Shown here piece by piece: positions 12,789 to 16,954 of a stretch of DNA of 16,954 nucleotides (the stretch's first letter is position 1; each line of letters opens with the position of its first letter). This DNA comes from an uncultured bacterium (lineage in GTDB: Bacteria; Verrucomicrobiota; Lentisphaeria; Victivallales; Victivallaceae). The notes under the pieces are model-generated. The model searched no databases and was not told the origin of the DNA. It was given only the letters and a program-made list of their open reading frames with translations. The stretch covers positions 1 through 16,954 of the forward strand of contig URVC01000069.1 of assembly GCA_900551245.1 (NCBI GenBank), given 5' to 3'. Made by a program: the position numbers and the translations under genes.

Positions 12789-13829
12789 ATCAGTTCCGGA
12801 GATTTGACCGAACAGGTCCGGATGCGGGTCGTCAACGGCCTGCTGTCCGGCGAATACATGCCGGGAGACCGGCTGCCGGCGGAACGGGATTTCGCCCGGC
12901 TCTCCGGCTGCAGCCGGATCACGGTCCGGCGCGCCTTCGCCCGGCTCGAAACGGCCGGCATCATCACCCGCAGTCCGGCGCACGGCACCCGGATCAGCAG
13001 CTGCTTTTCCGGCAACACCGCTCCCATTGAGAGCGTCGGCATTCTGGCGACGCTCCGCGAAACCTTCGCGGTCGAATTCATCGATACGCTCACACGGCTG
13101 ATGAACGAGCGCGGCATTCTGGCGGTTCTCGCCGCCCAGGAGCCGCAAAGCGCCCTCCAGGCCGGGAGCGCGGTCCGGCTCTTCTCCAAAGGGGTGTGCA
13201 ATCTGATCGTCTGGGGGCTCGACCGGCGGCTCGATTTCTCCCTCTTCGAAAAACTGCGGGTGCTCGGCGTCAATCTGGTCTTTTTCGACCGGGTCGAGCC
13301 CGGGCCCTTCGCGGATTTCGTCGGGCTGGACAACCGCAATGCGGTGGAACAGCTCTTTTGCTACACCCTCGCCCGGAAGAAGCCGCGGCGGATTCTCTTC
13401 GCCAACCGGGCGGGACTCGCGGTGGACGCCCTCGACCAGCGGCGCGACCGCTGCCGGGAACTGTGCCGACAGCACGGAATTGATTTTGCAGAGGCACTGC
13501 TCCCCCGCCGGATTTCGCCGGAACAGGCCCGGGAAGCGGTCCGGAATCTCGACGGCGAAACCGCGCTCTTCTGTGCCAACGACGAGATCGCCCTCCCCCT
13601 CAAGACGGCGGCGCCGGAACTCGACTGCTGCAGCATCGACGGCACCGGCGAAGCGGCGGCAAGCGGCATCGTCAGCATCCGCCAGCCGATGGCGGCGATG
13701 GCGGCGGCGGCACTCGACGCCTTGGAGCGTCAGCGAAAACTCGGCGCCCGCTGGAAGGCGGGGAAAACGCTCTTCAACGGCACACTCATCGAACCGGATT
13801 CATCAACAGGAAAGGTCCTATGCCCATGA
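12789..13829 (+). CDS. GntR-type DNA-binding domain fused to LacI-type sugar-sensing domain
   Basis: The protein starts with a GntR winged helix: LTEQVRMRVVNGLLSGEYMPGDRLPAE, then SRITVRRAFARLE and a wing ending THGTRI-like (AHGTRIS). A LacI/periplasmic-binding-like effector domain of about 270 residues follows, the AraR-type layout. The start is unusual. A strong AGGAGG (12777-12782) points to codon 12789, which is ATC. The next in-frame candidates are TTG 12804, with no well-placed Shine-Dalgarno, and ATG 12822, which would cut the first GntR helix. I give 12789 (346 residues) as best fit and 12804 as the conservative choice. The stop overlaps the start region of the GH2 gene, so both are one operon. 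It probably represses its own operon until a manno-oligosaccharide or related sugar binds; the ligand is inference. Confidence 0.88.
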   Translation: MSSGDLTEQVRMRVVNGLLSGEYMPGDRLPAERDFARLSGCSRITVRRAFARLETAGIITRSPAHGTRISSCFSGNTAPIESVGILATLRETFAVEFIDTLTRLMNERGILAVLAAQEPQSALQAGSAVRLFSKGVCNLIVWGLDRRLDFSLFEKLRVLGVNLVFFDRVEPGPFADFVGLDNRNAVEQLFCYTLARKKPRRILFANRAGLAVDALDQRRDRCRELCRQHGIDFAEALLPRRISPEQAREAVRNLDGETALFCANDEIALPLKTAAPELDCCSIDGTGEAAASGIVSIRQPMAAMAAAALDALERQRKLGARWKAGKTLFNGTLIEPDSSTGKVLCP

Positions 13830-16057
13830 AACAGCTCCTTCTCAACGGCCGGTGGCTCCTCAGCGGAACCGGCGCAGTCGACGTGCCGGCGATTCCGGCC
13901 GAAGTGCCCGGAAACATCGAACTCGACCTTCACCGGAACGGCATCATTCCGGACCCCTTCTTCGGCGAAAACGTCGATCTTCTTCGTCCGTTTGAATTCA
14001 ACAACTGGGAGTACGAACGCACGTTCGAGCTCCCCGCCGACTTCCCGGCGCAGGCCGATCTGGTCTTCGAAGGCATCGACTGCCTCGCCGAAATTCTGGT
14101 CAACGGCAAACCGGCGGGCAAGGCCGACAACGCCTTTCTCCGCCACCGGTTCGCGGTGGACGACCTGCTCCAACGCGGCGGCTCCAACACCGTGACCGTG
14201 CGGATTGCCTCGCCCGTTCTCGCGGCGAAAAACATTCCGCTCGACCACCACAGCAAGGCGCAGGCGTGGAACTTCGAATCGCTCCGGATCCGCAAGCCCG
14301 CCCACAGCTACGGCTGGGACATCGCCCCCCGGATGATCCTCGGCGGCCTCTGGCGCGACGTGCGGCTGGAGGAACGCCCGGAACACGCCCTGCAGTGCTG
14401 TTACTTCTGCCTGCGGGATCAGCCCGGAGCGAAGGAAAAACAGCTCTGTTTCTCCTGGAGTTTCCGCACCTCTCTGAACTATTGGGATGAGTTCGACCTC
14501 GATGTAACCGGCCGTTGCGGGGAGTCGGAATTCCACTTTCAGCGCAAGGCGAAGTTCACCTCGGGGTTCGACATCATACCGGTGCGGAATCCGAAACTCT
14601 GGTATCCGGCCGGGTACGGCGAACAGAATCTCTATGAAGTGGACATCCGGGTGAGCCATCGCGGCGAGGAGCTCTTCACCGCGCACCGCACGATCGGCAT
14701 CCGCTCCGTCAAGCTGGAATACGACGAAACGCCGGAACATTTCAAATTCCGCTTCCGCGTCAACGACATTCCGGTCATGGTCAAAGGCTCCAACTGGGTC
14801 CCGGCCGACGCGCTCCACAGCCGCGACCGCGAACGGACGATTCCGATTCTCGAACTCTTCCGCGAACTCGGCTGTAACATGCTCCGGGTCTGGGGCGGCG
14901 GCGTCTACGAATCGCCGGAATTCTACGACTACTGCGACAGGCACGGCATCATGATCTGGCAGGATTTCATGACCGGCTGCGCCTTTTACCCGATGGACGA
15001 GGAGTTCATGGGCCGGTTCCGCACCGAAGTCGAACAGGTCGTGCTCGAACTGCGTCAGCACCCGGCGCTCGTTCTCTGGGCGGGCGACAACGAGGTCGAT
15101 CAGTTCGCCGCTCACACCTTCGACGGGCGGAAACCGAGCCACAACCGGCTCACCCGGGAGCTCATCCCCCAGGTGCTCCACCGGCTCGACCCCTCCCGCC
15201 CCTATTTGCCGAGCTCGCCCTACATCTCCCCCGCCGTCGAGGCGCGCGGAGAGGACGATCTGCACTCCCCCGAACAGCACGTCTGGGGGCCGCGCGACTA
15301 CTTCAAGAGCCCCTTCTACGCCGCCAATCCGGCCGCGTTCATCAGCGAGACCGGCTACCACGGCGCTCCGGCGGTGGAGTCGCTCCGCAAATTCCTCTCG
15401 CCGGAAAAACTCTGGCCCGGACACGGCAACTCCGAATGGATCGCCCACTGCACGACCCCGGTCTACGCCTACCGGGTTGAACTCATGTACCGGCAGATCC
15501 GCGAATTCTTCGGCATCGAGCCGCAGACGCTCGAAGAGTTCGTCGCGGCCAGCCAGATCGTCCAGGCGGAGGCGAAGAAGTTCTTCGTGGAAAATGTCCG
15601 CGCTCACAAGTGGGAAAAGTCCGGCATCCTCTGGTGGAACGTCATGGACTGCTGGCCGCAGTTCTCCGACGCGGTGGTGGACTACTACTTCAACCGCAAA
15701 CTTGCGTTCGACTACATCCGCCGTTCGCAGAAGCCATTGCAGGTCATCCTCGGCGAATGGGCCAATTGGGGCCATCGGGTGATCGTCACCAACGACACCC
15801 TCGCGCCGGTGAAGGGTTCCGTCACCGTCAGCGACGCCGATACCGGGGAAATCCTCTTTGCGGGGGATTTCGAGGTTCCGGCCAACGCGAACGCCGACGC
15901 CGGCAGGTTCGACCTGCCCAACGGCGAACAGCGGCTGCTGCTGATCCGGTTCGAGGCGGGCGCGCTCTCCGGCGCCAACCACTACCTCACCGGGCGGCCC
16001 CCCTATTCGCTCGAACGGTGCCGGGAGTGGGGAAAAAAGATCGCCGCACTCGGCTGA
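13820..16057 (+). CDS. GH2-family beta-mannosidase
   Basis: This 745-residue enzyme removes non-reducing beta-mannose residues. An N-terminal jelly-roll (residues about 5-180, with FNNWEYERTFELP and FEGIDCLAEILVNG) and an immunoglobulin-like domain precede the (beta/alpha)8 barrel. The beta-mannosidase signature is clear: KGSNWVPADAL, NMLRVWGGGVYE, then WQDFMTGCAFYP. The acid/base is Glu425 in LWAGDNEVD and the nucleophile is Glu510 in FISETGYHG. There is no signal peptide, so it acts in the cytoplasm. It is a little shorter than many family members because the C-terminal domains are reduced. AGGAAAGG lies just before ATG 13820; a second ATG at 13826 overlaps the regulator's TGA as ATGA. Translational coupling to the regulator is likely. 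Confidence 0.94.
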   Translation: MPMKQLLLNGRWLLSGTGAVDVPAIPAEVPGNIELDLHRNGIIPDPFFGENVDLLRPFEFNNWEYERTFELPADFPAQADLVFEGIDCLAEILVNGKPAGKADNAFLRHRFAVDDLLQRGGSNTVTVRIASPVLAAKNIPLDHHSKAQAWNFESLRIRKPAHSYGWDIAPRMILGGLWRDVRLEERPEHALQCCYFCLRDQPGAKEKQLCFSWSFRTSLNYWDEFDLDVTGRCGESEFHFQRKAKFTSGFDIIPVRNPKLWYPAGYGEQNLYEVDIRVSHRGEELFTAHRTIGIRSVKLEYDETPEHFKFRFRVNDIPVMVKGSNWVPADALHSRDRERTIPILELFRELGCNMLRVWGGGVYESPEFYDYCDRHGIMIWQDFMTGCAFYPMDEEFMGRFRTEVEQVVLELRQHPALVLWAGDNEVDQFAAHTFDGRKPSHNRLTRELIPQVLHRLDPSRPYLPSSPYISPAVEARGEDDLHSPEQHVWGPRDYFKSPFYAANPAAFISETGYHGAPAVESLRKFLSPEKLWPGHGNSEWIAHCTTPVYAYRVELMYRQIREFFGIEPQTLEEFVAASQIVQAEAKKFFVENVRAHKWEKSGILWWNVMDCWPQFSDAVVDYYFNRKLAFDYIRRSQKPLQVILGEWANWGHRVIVTNDTLAPVKGSVTVSDADTGEILFAGDFEVPANANADAGRFDLPNGEQRLLLIRFEAGALSGANHYLTGRPPYSLERCREWGKKIAALG

Positions 16058-16065
16058 ACAACTTC

Positions 16066-16115
16066 GCTCCGCCGGAATTTCAGACCGTTCCCGGCTCCGG
16101 AATCTCCGGCGGAGC
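16066..16115. repeat. Inverted repeat at the converging ends of the mannosidase gene and ispH
   Basis: GCTCCGCCGGA (16066-16076) and TCCGGCGGAGC (16105-16115) are perfectly complementary over 11 bp, with a 28-nt centre that contains the ispH stop. There is no T tract. It probably marks the end of both transcripts, as a similar hairpin does at 3160-3185. Confidence 0.5.
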
Positions 16116-16954
16116 AAACTCCAGTTTCTGCTCGGGCGTTCCGAGCAGACGGACCGGCCCGAACCCCAGCTCCGCGAGCCGGGCGACAGTCCGCTCGACC
16201 AGCTCCTCCGGCGCACTCGCTCCGGCACTCACGCCGATTGCACTCTGCCAGCCGGCAACTTCCGGCGGCAGAGCCTCCGGCCCGTCGATCAGAAACGCGC
16301 GACAGCCGCAGGATGTTGCAATCTCCCGCAACCGGTTCGAATTGGAGCTGCGCCGCGAGCCGATGATCAGCACCATGCCGCAGTGTGCGGCAAGTTCCCG
16401 GACCGCCGCCTGCCGGTTGGTGGTGGCGTAACAGATTCCGGGGCCGCACTCCAGCGCAGGATAGCGTCGCCGCAATGCCTCGGTCAAACGCTCCACGCTC
16501 TCGCAGTTGAGCGTTGTCTGAGCGAGCCGACTGATCCGGCGTGCGTCGGGGCAGTCGGGCAGAGCGGCGATGTCCGCTTCATTTTCCACCACCAGCACCC
16601 GGCCGCCGCCGGTCCGGCCGAGCACCCCTTCCACCTCCGGGTGGCCGCGGTGGCCGATCAGAATCAGCAGATCGCCGGGGCGGCTGTACCGGGCCGCCGC
16701 CACCTGCAGCCGTTTCACCAGCGGACAGGTGGCGTCGACAATCCGGAGCTTCCGTTTTTCCGCCTCCTGCTCCACCGCGGCGGAGACGCCGTGGGCACTG
16801 AAGAGCAGCACCGCCCCTTCCGGCACTTCCGAAAGCGTTTCGGCAAAGCGGACGCCCTGTTTTCTCAGATTGTTCACAATAAAGTCGTTGTGAACAATTT
16901 CATGCAGCACGTAAACCGGCGCGCCACACCGGTGCAGCACCGATTCCACCGCCC
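16080..16954 (-). CDS. ispH: 4-hydroxy-3-methylbut-2-enyl diphosphate reductase IspH (5' end outside window)
   Basis: IspH catalyses the last step of the MEP pathway, reducing HMBPP to IPP and DMAPP with a [4Fe-4S] cluster. The visible 291 codons show HEIVHN, FSAHGVS, DATCPLV (second cluster cysteine), GHRGHPEVEG (with the catalytic His and Glu), CYATTNRQ (third cluster cysteine) and SSNSNRL (substrate diphosphate binding), ending in GVSAGASAPE. The first cluster cysteine (the CAGV motif near residue 12) is not in the window. The reading frame runs off the edge, so a GTG at 16947-16949 is an internal Val codon, not the start. It converges on the GH2 gene with a 22-bp gap. Confidence 0.95.
   Translation of the reverse strand, partial: AVESVLHRCGAPVYVLHEIVHNDFIVNNLRKQGVRFAETLSEVPEGAVLLFSAHGVSAAVEQEAEKRKLRIVDATCPLVKRLQVAAARYSRPGDLLILIGHRGHPEVEGVLGRTGGGRVLVVENEADIAALPDCPDARRISRLAQTTLNCESVERLTEALRRRYPALECGPGICYATTNRQAAVRELAAHCGMVLIIGSRRSSNSNRLREIATSCGCRAFLIDGPEALPPEVAGWQSAIGVSAGASAPEELVERTVARLAELGFGPVRLLGTPEQKLEFAPPEIPEPGTV

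Noticed and set aside
13730..16228. 832-codon open frame antisense to the GH2 gene
   Set aside because: It is a composition shadow of the well-supported beta-mannosidase gene and also runs into ispH coding sequence on another frame; no family features are seen.
16080..16949. IspH as a complete gene starting at GTG 16949
   Set aside because: The sequence before it continues the family pattern and the N-terminal cluster cysteine is missing; the gene simply runs off the window.
1..16954. CRISPR arrays, insertion sequences, prophage, tRNA or rRNA
   Set aside because: No regularly spaced repeats, transposase or integrase motifs, terminal repeats, cloverleaf or rRNA-like sequence were found on reading both strands.

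Overview
The window looks like a piece of a moderately GC-rich bacterial chromosome. No phage, insertion sequence, CRISPR array, tRNA or rRNA was recognised. The mix of small secreted beta-sandwich-like proteins, intracellular glycoside hydrolases each next to its own sugar-sensing repressor, a GntR/LacI hybrid regulator, Tat export genes and MEP-pathway isoprenoid synthesis suggests a carbohydrate-degrading Gram-negative anaerobe. A member of the Lentisphaerae/Verrucomicrobia (PVC) group, such as a Victivallis-like gut bacterium, fits. That assignment is inference from gene style, not from a marker gene.

Layout. (a) 1-3173, plus strand: two tandem paralogous secreted proteins (219-740 and 902-1426), each with its own near-consensus sigma70 promoter and a strong intrinsic terminator. 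They are followed by a hairpin-rich spacer, an unrecognised secreted protein (1695-2483) and a lipocalin lipoprotein (2643-3173). (b) 3195-6243: a cytoplasmic clan GH-A glycosidase (GH5/mannanase-like) on the minus strand, divergent from a LacI-type repressor whose mRNA appears leaderless. A 12-bp perfect palindrome sits just downstream of the predicted glycosidase transcription start. (c) 6345-7260: a YjbQ-family protein and a DUF2062 membrane protein, converging with overlapping 3' ends. (d) 7443-12563, minus strand: a BASS-family sodium symporter, a membrane metallophosphoesterase, a LarE-type sulfur transferase, TatA and TatC, the last four genes forming an overlapping chain, then a separate HSL-family esterase homologue that has lost its catalytic serine. 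(e) 12789-16057, plus strand: a GntR/LacI-type regulator overlapping a GH2 beta-mannosidase. (f) 16080 to the window end, minus strand: ispH, cut at its 5' end by the window edge.

How it fits together: the two glycosidases (GH5-like and GH2) lack signal peptides, so they probably finish the breakdown of imported beta-mannosidic or related oligosaccharides. Each has a dedicated repressor with a plausible operator. TatA/TatC form a compact export unit, translationally coupled to the genes upstream. The main oddities are the Ser-to-Gly change in the esterase homologue, an apparent ATC start codon for the GntR-type regulator, the leaderless LacI-type gene, and the paired secreted paralogues with unusually strong expression signals.
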